The notes under the pieces: generated by a model
What the model was told of the DNA's origin: nothing
What the model saw: only the letters and a program-made list of their open reading frames with translations
Databases searched by the model: none
Position numbers and translations under genes: made by a program
In this document: one piece after another, positions 40,789-48,474 of the stretch
Position numbering within the stretch: the stretch's first letter is position 1
How the letters are laid out: every line of letters starts with the position of its first letter
Assembly: GCF_024580145.1 (NCBI RefSeq)
Contig: NZ_JANINI010000003.1
Coordinates: 186,001-250,000 of the forward strand
Source: Methyloversatilis sp. XJ19-49
GTDB lineage: Bacteria; Pseudomonadota; Gammaproteobacteria; Burkholderiales; Rhodocyclaceae
Length of the DNA stretch: 64,000 nucleotides
Direction: 5' to 3'

Positions 40789-42804
40789 ATGACATCCAAG
40801 CTTTCCATCCGGACGCGCGGCCTGTTCCTTTTGCTGTGGTCGACCGCTGCCGCCGCAGAGCCGGTTGTGCCGACTGTCAGCATTACTGCCGCGCGCAGCA
40901 ATGGCGCGCCCGACACCGTGGTCGACCTGCGTGAAGTGCCGCGTTCGCACAGCGATGCGTCGGAGCTGCTGCGCGACATCACCGGCTTCAACATCAGCCG
41001 GGTCGGCGGCACGGCCGGCAGCGCCTTCCTGCGCGGACTGGGCGGCGCGCGTCTGCCCATCGTCGTGAACGATGCCGTTGCGGATGCCGCCTGCAATCAC
41101 GGCATGGACCCGGCGACCTCCTATCTGCAGCCCGACAGCTATGACGTGCTGACCGTGGTCAAGGGACCGAATACCGTGCAGTTCGGCCCGGCGCTGTCCG
41201 GCCAGATACGCGTGCAGCGCCTGCCGCCCGAGCCCGCGCAGGGCAGCCGGCTGCGGGCGGCTGTCGGTCGCAGCGGTTTCGACCGGCTTGACCTGTCTGC
41301 CGAATACAGCTGGTCGGGCGAGCAGTTCTGGTTGCGGGCCGGTGCCGTACGCAACGATTCCGATGATTACCGCGATGGCGCGGGACGCCGCTTCCAGTCC
41401 TTTTACTCGAGGCATTCGACAACGCTTGCCGCCGGTGCGCGGCTTGGCCCGGACACCGACGTCGAAGTCGACATCGAGAATGGTGACGCAATCGCCGGCT
41501 TTCCGGCGTTTCACATGGATGGCACGCGCTTCAAGCGCTCGGTCTGGGGCGCGAAACTTACGCATCGCAGACCCGGCCGGACGCTGTCGGCGCTGGAATT
41601 TTCGGTGCGCTGGCAGCACGTGAATCATCTGATGGACGATTACACCTATCGCCCGATCAAGCCGGTCGAACTGGTGCCCGGCTTTCTCGATCAGTTTCCG
41701 ACGCTGCTGATGCGCCAGGATTACACCGGCCGCACGGCCCGCCTGAGTGCGCGCTTCGACCTTGATCCGGTCACCGATGTGCTGGCGGGCGCCGATCTGC
41801 GCGACGACGAGCATGAAGGTGACAACTTCCGCACCACCCGCATCTGTTTCACCGGCACCGACAACTGTCCGCTGTCGACCGCTTCGCTGACCTCGTTCTA
41901 CAGCCTCGACGCGCGCTCGCAGGGTGCGTTCGCCGAAGCGACCCATCGTCGCGACACCGTCACGCTGCGTGCCGGCCTGCGCGTCGATCGTCTGCACACG
42001 CAGGCGGGTGAGCTGCGCAACTTCCTCGGCACCCAGCTGTTGCCGGGCAGTGGCGAGGAACGCACCGAAACGCTGCGTTCCGGCTTCATGCGGCTGCAGT
42101 GGCAGATCGATCCGTCGCTCGACGGCTTCATCGCCTTCGGTGTCGCACAGCGCGCCGCCTCCAATCTCGAGCGGGCAAGCTTCGCCGCCTTCCGCATCGA
42201 CGCCGAAACCAACCGCGAAATCAACGCCGGGATGAACTGGCGCGCCGGCGACACACATGTCGCCTTGAACGCCTTCCACAGCCGGATCGGCGATTTCATC
42301 CTGGCAGAGCAGGGCATCACCGCGCGCAATGTGGAAGCGCGTCGCGTCGGTGCCGAGCTGGACGCGCGACTGCGGGTTGTCGGTGATCTGCATGCGGTGG
42401 GTTCCGTGGCATGGACGCGGGCCGACAACCTCACGCAGGACGTTCCGCTCGCCCAGACCTCGCCGGCGGAGATGCGACTCGGACTCGAATACCTGCGCCC
42501 CACGTTCAGCGTGAGCGGCGGTGTCCGGCTGGTGCAGCGGCAGGACCGCGTCCATGTGGGCTTCGGCAATGCGCTCGGTACCGACCTCGGAGAGACGCCG
42601 GGCTTTGCCACGGTGCGCGTGATGCTGAGCTGGCAGGCGATGCAGGGAATCGTGCTGAGCGCCGGTGTCGACAACCTGTTCGACCGCGCCTACGCCGAAC
42701 ACATCAGCCGCACCGGTGGCTTTCAGCCGGCCGGGCTGGTGCTGACCGAAAGGGTTAACGAGCCGGGGCGGCTGGCGTGGCTGCGTGCGCGCGTCGACTT
42801 CTGA
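40789..42804 (+). CDS. TonB-dependent copper receptor (OprC/NosA-like)
   Basis: A 671-residue outer-membrane receptor. The signal peptide is about 1-23 (ending AAAA). The plug contains DASELLRDITGFNISRVGG, FLRGLGGARLPIVVND, and the diagnostic ACNHGMDPATSYLQPDSYD (Cys102, His104, Met106). In OprC/NosA-type receptors, the corresponding Cys/Met-rich loop before MDPxTxY is associated with copper. KGPNTVQFGPALSG follows. The barrel ends with WLRARVDF. This is the strongest pointer that the whole 35.5-42.8 kb locus handles copper. Confidence 0.85.
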   Translation: MTSKLSIRTRGLFLLLWSTAAAAEPVVPTVSITAARSNGAPDTVVDLREVPRSHSDASELLRDITGFNISRVGGTAGSAFLRGLGGARLPIVVNDAVADAACNHGMDPATSYLQPDSYDVLTVVKGPNTVQFGPALSGQIRVQRLPPEPAQGSRLRAAVGRSGFDRLDLSAEYSWSGEQFWLRAGAVRNDSDDYRDGAGRRFQSFYSRHSTTLAAGARLGPDTDVEVDIENGDAIAGFPAFHMDGTRFKRSVWGAKLTHRRPGRTLSALEFSVRWQHVNHLMDDYTYRPIKPVELVPGFLDQFPTLLMRQDYTGRTARLSARFDLDPVTDVLAGADLRDDEHEGDNFRTTRICFTGTDNCPLSTASLTSFYSLDARSQGAFAEATHRRDTVTLRAGLRVDRLHTQAGELRNFLGTQLLPGSGEERTETLRSGFMRLQWQIDPSLDGFIAFGVAQRAASNLERASFAAFRIDAETNREINAGMNWRAGDTHVALNAFHSRIGDFILAEQGITARNVEARRVGAELDARLRVVGDLHAVGSVAWTRADNLTQDVPLAQTSPAEMRLGLEYLRPTFSVSGGVRLVQRQDRVHVGFGNALGTDLGETPGFATVRVMLSWQAMQGIVLSAGVDNLFDRAYAEHISRTGGFQPAGLVLTERVNEPGRLAWLRARVDF

Positions 42805-43279
42805 GCGGTGAGCGGTGGGTGGTTTGGTGCAGTTCGGCAGGTCGACGAAAGACGAGCGACGCGCGTGCGACGCGTTGCCCGACGCTCAGGTCCGAGCCGC
42901 ATGCAGAGACCGGAAGGGCGTAAGCGCACAGCGGGAAAAAAATGGGACATACCCGGTGCTCTTCACAAGTTCTGCGCCGGGTCCATCGTGCCTGAATGCC
43001 GTGTGGAAGGTGCTGCCGCCGGGGCTTCCTTCAGCAACGGCGCGCGTTGAGTGGTTGAACAAGTGGCTGATCCGGTTTCTCGAACCCTTGAACACGCCGC
43101 TTTGGTTGTGTAATCGGCAGCGGTACTGACACATGGAAATCGGGCGGAGCACCGGTCAGGTCGGCAATTACCTATGTTCGGTATCGAACAGTCATAACTG
43201 CAGCGTTTCGGGATAGTTCGCGGGGTAAGTCCGACGAGTAAGTCATGTCTTGCAGGACGCCACTCTGGAGGATCGAGAA
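42805..43279. other. 475-bp gap upstream of the Crp-like gene
   Basis: No convincing gene is present. The composition drops in GC from about 43080 to 43200. Positions 43176-43189 hold GTTCG-GTAT-CGAAC, a short palindrome that could be an operator of the regulator downstream. No strong promoter hexamers or terminator were identified. Confidence 0.4.
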
Positions 43280-43999
43280 ATGTTCGCACTTGACTACGTG
43301 CATGAGAACCAATTGCTGGCCTCTCTGCCCGATGAAGAATTACAGCTGTTGTCGCCGCATCTCGATTGGGTGGACTTGCCATTGGGCAAGGTCATCCACG
43401 AGTCTGGAATGCAGCGGAAATTCGTCTATTTCCCGACCAGCGCCATCGTCTCTTTGCTCTACACGACGGAAGGCGGCGCGTCGTCGGAGATCGCGGTCGT
43501 GGGCCGTGAAGGCGCGGTGGGGATCTGCGTCTTCCTGGGGGGCGCATCCATGCCCATCCGCGACGAGGTCTGCAGCGCAGGCAGCGGCTACCGGCTTCGC
43601 GCAGATGCCGTCAATGCCGCATTCGAACGCTCCGGCCGCGTCCAGTACCTGATGCTTTGCTACACGCAGGCCCTGCTCACCCAGATAAGCCACACGGCAA
43701 TGTGCAACCGCTACCATTCGGTGGACCAGCTCCTTTGTCGCTGGCTGCTGCAAAGCCTGGACCGCCAGCACGGCAACGAGTTATTGATGACTCAGGAATT
43801 GATTGCCAACATGCTGGGCGTGCGCCGGGAGGGTGTGACCGAAGCGGCGCTCAGGCTGCAGGCCGCCGGCATCATCCACTACGCACGCGGCCATATCTGG
43901 GTGCTGGACCGCGCCGGTCTTGAAGCCCACGCATGCGACTGCTATCGCGTGGTGAAGCGCGAATACGATCGCCTTCTGCCCGCCGTCCAGGCGGCCTGA
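43280..43999 (+). CDS. Crp/Fnr-family transcriptional regulator
   Basis: A 239-residue regulator. The cNMP-binding-like half has LASLPDEELQLLSPHLDWVD, YFPTSAIVSLLYTTEGG and VVGREGAVGICVFLGG. This lineage lacks the cAMP-contact RxS pair and lacks Fnr-type N-terminal cysteines. The C-terminal winged helix has LLMTQELIANMLGVRREGV, then LQAAGIIHYARGHIWVLDR. Such proteins are common multi-copy stress regulators in Burkholderiales/Rhodocyclales. GGAGG lies 9 bases before ATG 43280. A decayed copy of its C-terminus follows. Confidence 0.87.
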   Translation: MFALDYVHENQLLASLPDEELQLLSPHLDWVDLPLGKVIHESGMQRKFVYFPTSAIVSLLYTTEGGASSEIAVVGREGAVGICVFLGGASMPIRDEVCSAGSGYRLRADAVNAAFERSGRVQYLMLCYTQALLTQISHTAMCNRYHSVDQLLCRWLLQSLDRQHGNELLMTQELIANMLGVRREGVTEAALRLQAAGIIHYARGHIWVLDRAGLEAHACDCYRVVKREYDRLLPAVQAA

Positions 44000-44410
44000 T
44001 TGTTTCAGGGTTTCTTCGCTGGCATGCGTTGGCAGTTCCCAGTGCGCATCAGTGTTATGACGAAAAAATATATGGGTATGGTGTTTTTGCATCTTTGCGC
44101 ACCGGGTGTTGTGATCGAAACAATGCATGCAGCTCGACCGGCGCGGGATTGCCGGCTGCAGCTTGAGCCACAGCACCCCGATCGATGACGGAAGAAACGT
44201 ACTTGCTGCAGGCTGGCGGCATCATTCAATACGCGCGCGGCCACATCCGGGTGCTGGACCGTCCGGCGCTCGAGCACCGCGCCTGCGAGCGCTATCGCGT
44301 GGTGAAGCAGGAATACGATCGCCTGCTGTCCGCCGTCGAAGCGATTTGATCTTTTCGAGGTTTGGTTCGCTGGCAGACGGTGGCAGCTCGCCCTGTGCAT
44401 CAGAGTGATG
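43837..44410 (+). repeat. Tandem partial duplication of the Crp-like gene 3' end plus downstream DNA
   Basis: Copy 1 (about 43837-44060) and copy 2 (about 44185-44410) align at an offset of about 347-348 bp. Similarity covers the last 54 codons and continues about 60 bp past both stop codons: TTCGCTGGCA, GGCAG and GCATCAGTG/GCATCAGAG are shared. The extension into non-coding DNA shows a segmental duplication and not merely two related genes. Confidence 0.75.
44185..44349 (+). pseudogene. Truncated duplicate of the Crp-like regulator C-terminus
   Basis: 54 codons reading MTEETYLLQAGGIIQYARGH and ending in YDRLLSAVEAI, clearly related to VTEAALRLQAAGIIHYARGH...YDRLLPAVQAA of the gene at 43280. 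The cNMP domain and most of the helix-turn-helix are missing, so it cannot be a working regulator. The frame is still open to the stop, which suggests a recent event or selection on a small protein. It starts at an ATG with no evident ribosome-binding site. Confidence 0.78.
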
Positions 44411-44649
44411 CCGGGATCCCCGGGCGTGTTTGTTTGACCCGCATGCGTACGCACCGGGCAGCGCCTCCTGTCGTCAGACATCGTGACGAACACCGACAGC
44501 CGCTTCGTCGAATACCCGTCAGACGGGGTTCTGCTACGCGTTCCACAGCGCCCGGACCCGGGTTGCGCGTTCCGCGGTTCGACTTCCCGGGGCGTTCCCG
44601 ATACGGACAACATCAGTCCGGCGCTTGCCGCGACAGCCGAAGGACCCAG

Positions 44650-44829
44650 ATGGCGAACCCCTGGCTGAAAAAGAAACCTGTCATGAGCCTGTGGCTGAGC
44701 ACGGTGAATCGCGTCGCAGGCACCTTGCGCGGACACGCGACTGCACAGGCCCGGCGACGGGTGAAGGCGGCGACTGCCGACGCGCTTGCGCCGACCGCGC
44801 CGAAAGCCAAACCCGGGCGCAAGCGCTGA
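44650..44829 (+). CDS. Small basic protein, function unknown
   Basis: A 59-residue protein: MANPWLKKKPVMSLWLSTVN, then RGHATAQARRRVKAATADAL, and a Lys/Arg/Pro-rich tail. The pattern LKKxPxMSLWLS followed by an Arg/Lys-rich helix is one I associate with small conserved betaproteobacterial proteins, sometimes near polyhydroxyalkanoate genes; this is from memory. AAGGA lies about 7 bases before the ATG. It ends 22 bp before the PLD gene, probably in one transcript. Confidence 0.55.
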   Translation: MANPWLKKKPVMSLWLSTVNRVAGTLRGHATAQARRRVKAATADALAPTAPKAKPGRKR

Positions 44830-44851
44830 CCCGCCGGTCAGCCGCAGACAG

Positions 44852-46135
44852 ATGCGTCACATGCCCCGCCGGATTTTCACCGCTGTTGTCTTGGCCGGCC
44901 TGTGCGGGATCGCCGGCTTGCTGATCGCAAACTTCGTCGGTGGCGAAACGAAGATAGAGCGCCGCATCGAACGTCTGTACGCGCTCGACGATCCCCGATT
45001 CGTGCACGAACTCGGCGTGTTGCTCGGACCGCCCTTTGTGCAGGGAACAAAGGTGCGCGCGCTACTCAATGGCGACGAAATCTTTCCGCCAATGCTGGCC
45101 GCGATCCGCGGCGCACGCGTATCCATCACCTTCGAGACTTACATCTACTGGTCGGGCGCGATCGGCCGCGAGTTTGCCGAAGCGCTGGCCGAGCGCGCGC
45201 GCAGTGGTGTGAAGGTTCATGTGCTGCTTGACTGGGTCGGCAGCGCGAAGATGGACGACAGCCTGATGGCCGTGATGGAGCAGGCCGGAGTTCAGGTCAG
45301 GCGGTTTCATCCACTGCACTGGTCGCATCTCGGGCGCATGAACAACCGGACGCACCGCAAGTTGCTGGTCGTCGACGGCCGCATCGGCTTCACGGGCGGC
45401 GTGGGCATCGCGCCACAATGGACCGGCCGTGCGCAGGATCCCGGGCACTGGCGCGACACGCATTTTGAAGTCGAAGGTCCCGTGGTGGCGCAGATGCAGT
45501 CGATCTTCATCGACAACTGGATCAAGGTCACCGGCGACGTCCTGCACGGATCCGACTACTTCCCGGCGCTGACACCCGCGGGCGCCGTATCGGCGCAGAT
45601 GTTCAGCAGTTCGCCCAGCGGTGGCAGCGAAAGCATGCAGCTGATGTACCTGCTCGCCATCACCGCGGCATCGCGTTCCATCGATCTGTCTGCTGCGTAC
45701 TTCGTGCCGGACGCGCTGACGCTGCAAGCGCTCGTCGAGGCATTGAAGCGTGGCGTCAGGCTACGCATCGTGGTGCCCGGCAAGCACATCGACAGCGACA
45801 CCGTGCGCAGCGCGTCGCGGGCCACCTGGGGGCCGCTGCTCAAAGCCGGCGCAACCATCGCCGAGTACGCGCCGACGATGTATCACTGCAAGCTGATGAT
45901 CGTCGACAGTCTGCTCACCTCGGTCGGTTCGACCAATTTCGACAACCGGTCGTTTCGCCTCAATGACGAAGCGACGCTCAACATCGTAGACAGCGCATTC
46001 GCCCGCGCCCAGACCGCTGCTTTCGAAACCGATCTCGCGCTGGCCCGACCCGTGACCTTCGCGCAGTGGGAAGCGCGGCCTGTACGCGAGAGGGCGGGCG
46101 AGTGGCTGGCGTCGGTCATCGGCACCCAGCTCTGA
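44852..46135 (+). CDS. Phospholipase D-family cardiolipin synthase-like protein
   Basis: A 427-residue enzyme with one N-terminal membrane helix (about 8-28). Two HKD catalytic motifs are seen: THRKLLVVDGRIGFTGG and YHCKLMIVDSLLTSVGS followed by TNFDNRSFRLNDEA. It also has ITFETYIYWSGAIGREFAEAL and GSESMQLMYLLAITAA. This layout fits ClsB-type cardiolipin synthases, which transfer phosphatidyl groups at the inner membrane. The His of the second motif is in YHCK, as usual. The start could be ATG 44852 or 44861. Confidence 0.88.
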   Translation: MRHMPRRIFTAVVLAGLCGIAGLLIANFVGGETKIERRIERLYALDDPRFVHELGVLLGPPFVQGTKVRALLNGDEIFPPMLAAIRGARVSITFETYIYWSGAIGREFAEALAERARSGVKVHVLLDWVGSAKMDDSLMAVMEQAGVQVRRFHPLHWSHLGRMNNRTHRKLLVVDGRIGFTGGVGIAPQWTGRAQDPGHWRDTHFEVEGPVVAQMQSIFIDNWIKVTGDVLHGSDYFPALTPAGAVSAQMFSSSPSGGSESMQLMYLLAITAASRSIDLSAAYFVPDALTLQALVEALKRGVRLRIVVPGKHIDSDTVRSASRATWGPLLKAGATIAEYAPTMYHCKLMIVDSLLTSVGSTNFDNRSFRLNDEATLNIVDSAFARAQTAAFETDLALARPVTFAQWEARPVRERAGEWLASVIGTQL

Positions 46136-46354
46136 CCATGTGGGCGGTCGCACAGACCTTTTCGAGCAGCGGGCCGAACATGATCCATCCGGCCACGGAT
46201 TTACCGGGAACTGCCCGTGCAGGCTGTGTGCGTCGCGCAGCCTGCGCACGCCGCCGCTCGGAGAAGTCCAGGTGCATTCACGCAGCACCACCCCGGCAGT
46301 CAGCCGCACGCGGTTTCCCCTGTCCGATCATTGACCACCAGAACAAGGTTGCAT

Positions 46355-46636
46355 ATGCCGAGAAGCTCAAACACGAGACGTCCTGTCGGACGGCAGGTGG
46401 CCACGCCGCCGCGCACCACCCGAACCCATGCACCCGCGAGCGGCCTGGCGTTGCCGCACGAACGGGATGAGTCGCCCGACCCCATCGCCGTGGAGCCTGA
46501 CCCTGTGATGGTCCAGGCCAAGCGCGACCTGGATGCCGGCATGGTCGACACCGACATGCATGCGTCGTCCGGCCTGGACGCGGAACGCCGTGCGCGCCTT
46601 GTGCCGGCATCGAAGACACGGGTCGGGAGGAAATGA
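46355..46636 (+). CDS. Small conserved hypothetical protein
   Basis: A 93-residue, probably disordered protein: MPRSSNTRRP at the start, GLALPHERDESPDP in the middle and AKRDLDAGMVDTDMHASSGL near the end. The phrases LPHERDES and QAKRDLDAGxVDTDxH look like a conserved family of short betaproteobacterial proteins found near stress genes, but I cannot name it. No signal peptide or membrane helix. Codon use agrees with genome GC bias. Positions 46136-46354 before it contain no other evident gene. Confidence 0.5.
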   Translation: MPRSSNTRRPVGRQVATPPRTTRTHAPASGLALPHERDESPDPIAVEPDPVMVQAKRDLDAGMVDTDMHASSGLDAERRARLVPASKTRVGRK

Positions 46637-47019
46637 TTGACGTGTGAATTCTTGCCGGTGCAGCAGAGATACCCGGGCCCGATGCGGCTGCATTGCATGC
46701 GTCGTGCCTGCGCATGCGACCCACGACCGCTAATCGTCCACGACCACGCCGCGTCTGTATCCAGCTGCGCGCGTAAGCAGGCCTCCGCATGTGGCGCGCG
46801 AAGACAGGGTTTGCAGTCGAGCTTCGAGCATCCACCGCTGACGACTGAATGGGCCGAATGCGATGTCTTGATCCTTCAACTCAACCGGGCCGGGGCGCCC
46901 TGTGTCGGAGGCCCGATCCGTCCGGGAATTTCAGCCGGCCGGATGGGTGCGGACCGAAGAGTGAGTCAGCCCGGGGCCATCAGGATGATTGTGCGCCCGC
47001 CGCAACGCCCGTCCGACCG
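46637..47019. other. 383-bp stretch without a recognised gene
   Basis: Short open frames exist on both strands, but none has a family-like sequence or a supported start. No repeats, tRNA or clear terminator were seen. It separates the plus-strand small protein from the minus-strand response-regulator genes. Confidence 0.4.
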
Positions 47020-47421
47020 TCAGCGCAGGGCTTCGAGCAGTTCGGCCACGCGGTCGAATTCGCTCGATTTGTCCAGGAAGTGATGGGCGCCGAGCGCCAG
47101 GCTGCGTGCGCGCATGGCGGGCGTGTTGCTGTTGGTGAGTACGACCGCGAGCAAGTCGGGGTAGTGGTGCTTCAGATGCTGCAGCACACCGAATCCGCTG
47201 CCTTCCCGCAGTTGCAGATCAACCACGGCGGCATCGAAGCTGTTGCTGTCGAGCGCGGCGATTGCCGCCCCCTCGGTGTCCACTTCGTCGCTCACGCTGA
47301 TTCCCTCGCTGTCTTCAAGCAGAGCAACCAGATGCTTGCGGATAAGCGGAGAATCTTCGACCAGCAGCACCCGGATCGGGCGCTGCCGTGCGGCTTCGGA
47401 GGGAGAGCGGGGCCATTCCAC
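47020..47421 (-). CDS. Single-domain response regulator (receiver only)
   Basis: A 133-residue CheY-like protein. Acidic pocket residues are in LLVEDSPLIRKH, the phospho-acceptor is Asp68 in DAAVVDLQLREGSG, switch Thr96 is in VLTNSN, and Lys118 is in HHFLDKSSEF. There is no output domain, so it should act by protein contact or in a phosphorelay. The start is GTG 47421, with a poor ribosome-binding site. It sits downstream of the NarL-type regulator and near a kinase. Confidence 0.85.
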   Translation of the reverse strand: MEWPRSPSEAARQRPIRVLLVEDSPLIRKHLVALLEDSEGISVSDEVDTEGAAIAALDSNSFDAAVVDLQLREGSGFGVLQHLKHHYPDLLAVVLTNSNTPAMRARSLALGAHHFLDKSSEFDRVAELLEALR

Positions 47422-47512
47422 GGCGGTGTCGTACGTCAGGGGGCAAGGCCCGGGAGCGCGAGTTTCGCATGAACGCTCCCGGTGAACTGTAGGTCGGGGC
47501 CGACAGACGCCC

Positions 47513-48151
47513 TCACTCTATCAATCCATTCTTGAGTGCGTAGTACGTCAGTTCGGCATTGCTCTTCAGATTCAGTTTGGTCAGCAGGCGGCTGCGATAG
47601 GTGCTGACGCTCTTGACGCTGATGAACAGTTCTTCGGCGATTTCGGTGACCGACTTGCCGGTGGCCAGTTTGTGCAGAACCTGGAACTCGCGCTCCGACA
47701 GCTGCTGATGCGCTGGCGCATCGTTGTCGCCATTGAGCCGCTGCGTCAGAAGGTCGGCCACGACATCGCTGACGTAGCGACGGCCGCGCAGCACCGTGCG
47801 GATGGCGGTCAGGATGTCGTCCACGTCGGCATCCTTGCGGATGTAGCCATTGGCGCCGGCCCGCAGCATGTTCAGCGCGTATTGTTCTTCTGCGTAGGCA
47901 CTGATGATGAGTACCGGCAGGTCGGCACGATGGGTACGCAGCAGGCGCAGCGTATCCATGCCGTCACGATCGGGCATCGAAATGTCGAGCAGCAGCACAT
48001 CGAAGTCCTGCTGGCGCAGCAGGGTCAGCGTTTCCGCGCTGGTTGCCGCTTCCGCGCAGACCTCGAGATCGGCTTCGCCATTGATGAGCTGGCGCAGGCC
48101 GTTGCGGACGATCTGGTGATCGTCCGCGAGCAGGATGCGTCGTTTGTTCAT
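47513..48151 (-). CDS. NarL/FixJ-type response regulator
   Basis: A 212-residue regulator. The receiver domain has DDH (10-12), Asp56 in DVLLLDISMPDRDG, Ser84 in LIISAYAEEQ and Lys106 in GYIRKDAD. The LuxR-type helix-turn-helix at about 147-205 contains LSEREFQVLHKLATGKSVTEI and SVKSVSTYRSRLLTKL. It is close to UvrY/GacA-like members. GGAAA precedes the ATG. The HisKA_3 kinase at 48475 is divergent and is the likely partner. Confidence 0.92.
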   Translation of the reverse strand: MNKRRILLADDHQIVRNGLRQLINGEADLEVCAEAATSAETLTLLRQQDFDVLLLDISMPDRDGMDTLRLLRTHRADLPVLIISAYAEEQYALNMLRAGANGYIRKDADVDDILTAIRTVLRGRRYVSDVVADLLTQRLNGDNDAPAHQQLSEREFQVLHKLATGKSVTEIAEELFISVKSVSTYRSRLLTKLNLKSNAELTYYALKNGLIE

Positions 48152-48190
48152 GGTCGGTTTCCTTCAGTGGGTGCTGCAGGCTGCAGACGC

Positions 48191-48353
48191 TCAGCGTCTG
48201 AACAGCCCGAGTACGAAGGATGCCAGCGTCAGCGCCAGAAAGACGAAAAACAGTATTTTTGCTATACCCGCTGCACTGGCGGCAATCCCGCCGAAACCGA
48301 ACAGGGCGGCAATGAGGGCAACGATGAAGAATATAAGGGCATAGTGCAGCATG
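48191..48353 (-). pseudogene. DUF1328 (YtjA-like) membrane protein gene with a one-base frameshift
   Basis: Starting at ATG 48353 the frame reads [18 protein letters not shown]. The expected continuation [18 protein letters not shown]...FVLGLFRR lies in another frame and ends at TGA 48191-48193. The two parts join if one T is removed from CTGTTTCGG on the minus strand (about 48299-48303). Together they give the 53-residue, two-helix DUF1328 protein, usually stress-linked. So the gene is broken, or the base is a sequencing error, or a +1 slip at UUU-C rescues it. It lies between the regulator and kinase genes. Confidence 0.75.
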
Positions 48354-48474
48354 GCAGCCTCCTCGGTGAATGGACCACTTTTCTTGCCCGACGCCTGCGT
48401 CGGAGCTCATGGGTTGACGATAGGGCCTCGCCTTGCCGTCAGCTGTCGTCCGCGTTATCGGCAGGGCGTCGGAT

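Noticed and set aside
42900..43130. Possible transposase or insertion-sequence remnant before the Crp-like gene
   Set aside because: No terminal inverted repeats, target duplication or transposase-like reading frame could be found.
43250..43279. Longer TTG start for the Crp-like regulator
   Set aside because: ATG 43280 has a good GGAGG at suitable spacing and gives the normal length.
46637..47019. Short open frames in the 383-bp gap
   Set aside because: No supported start or recognisable family, and arginine-rich composition typical of shadow frames.
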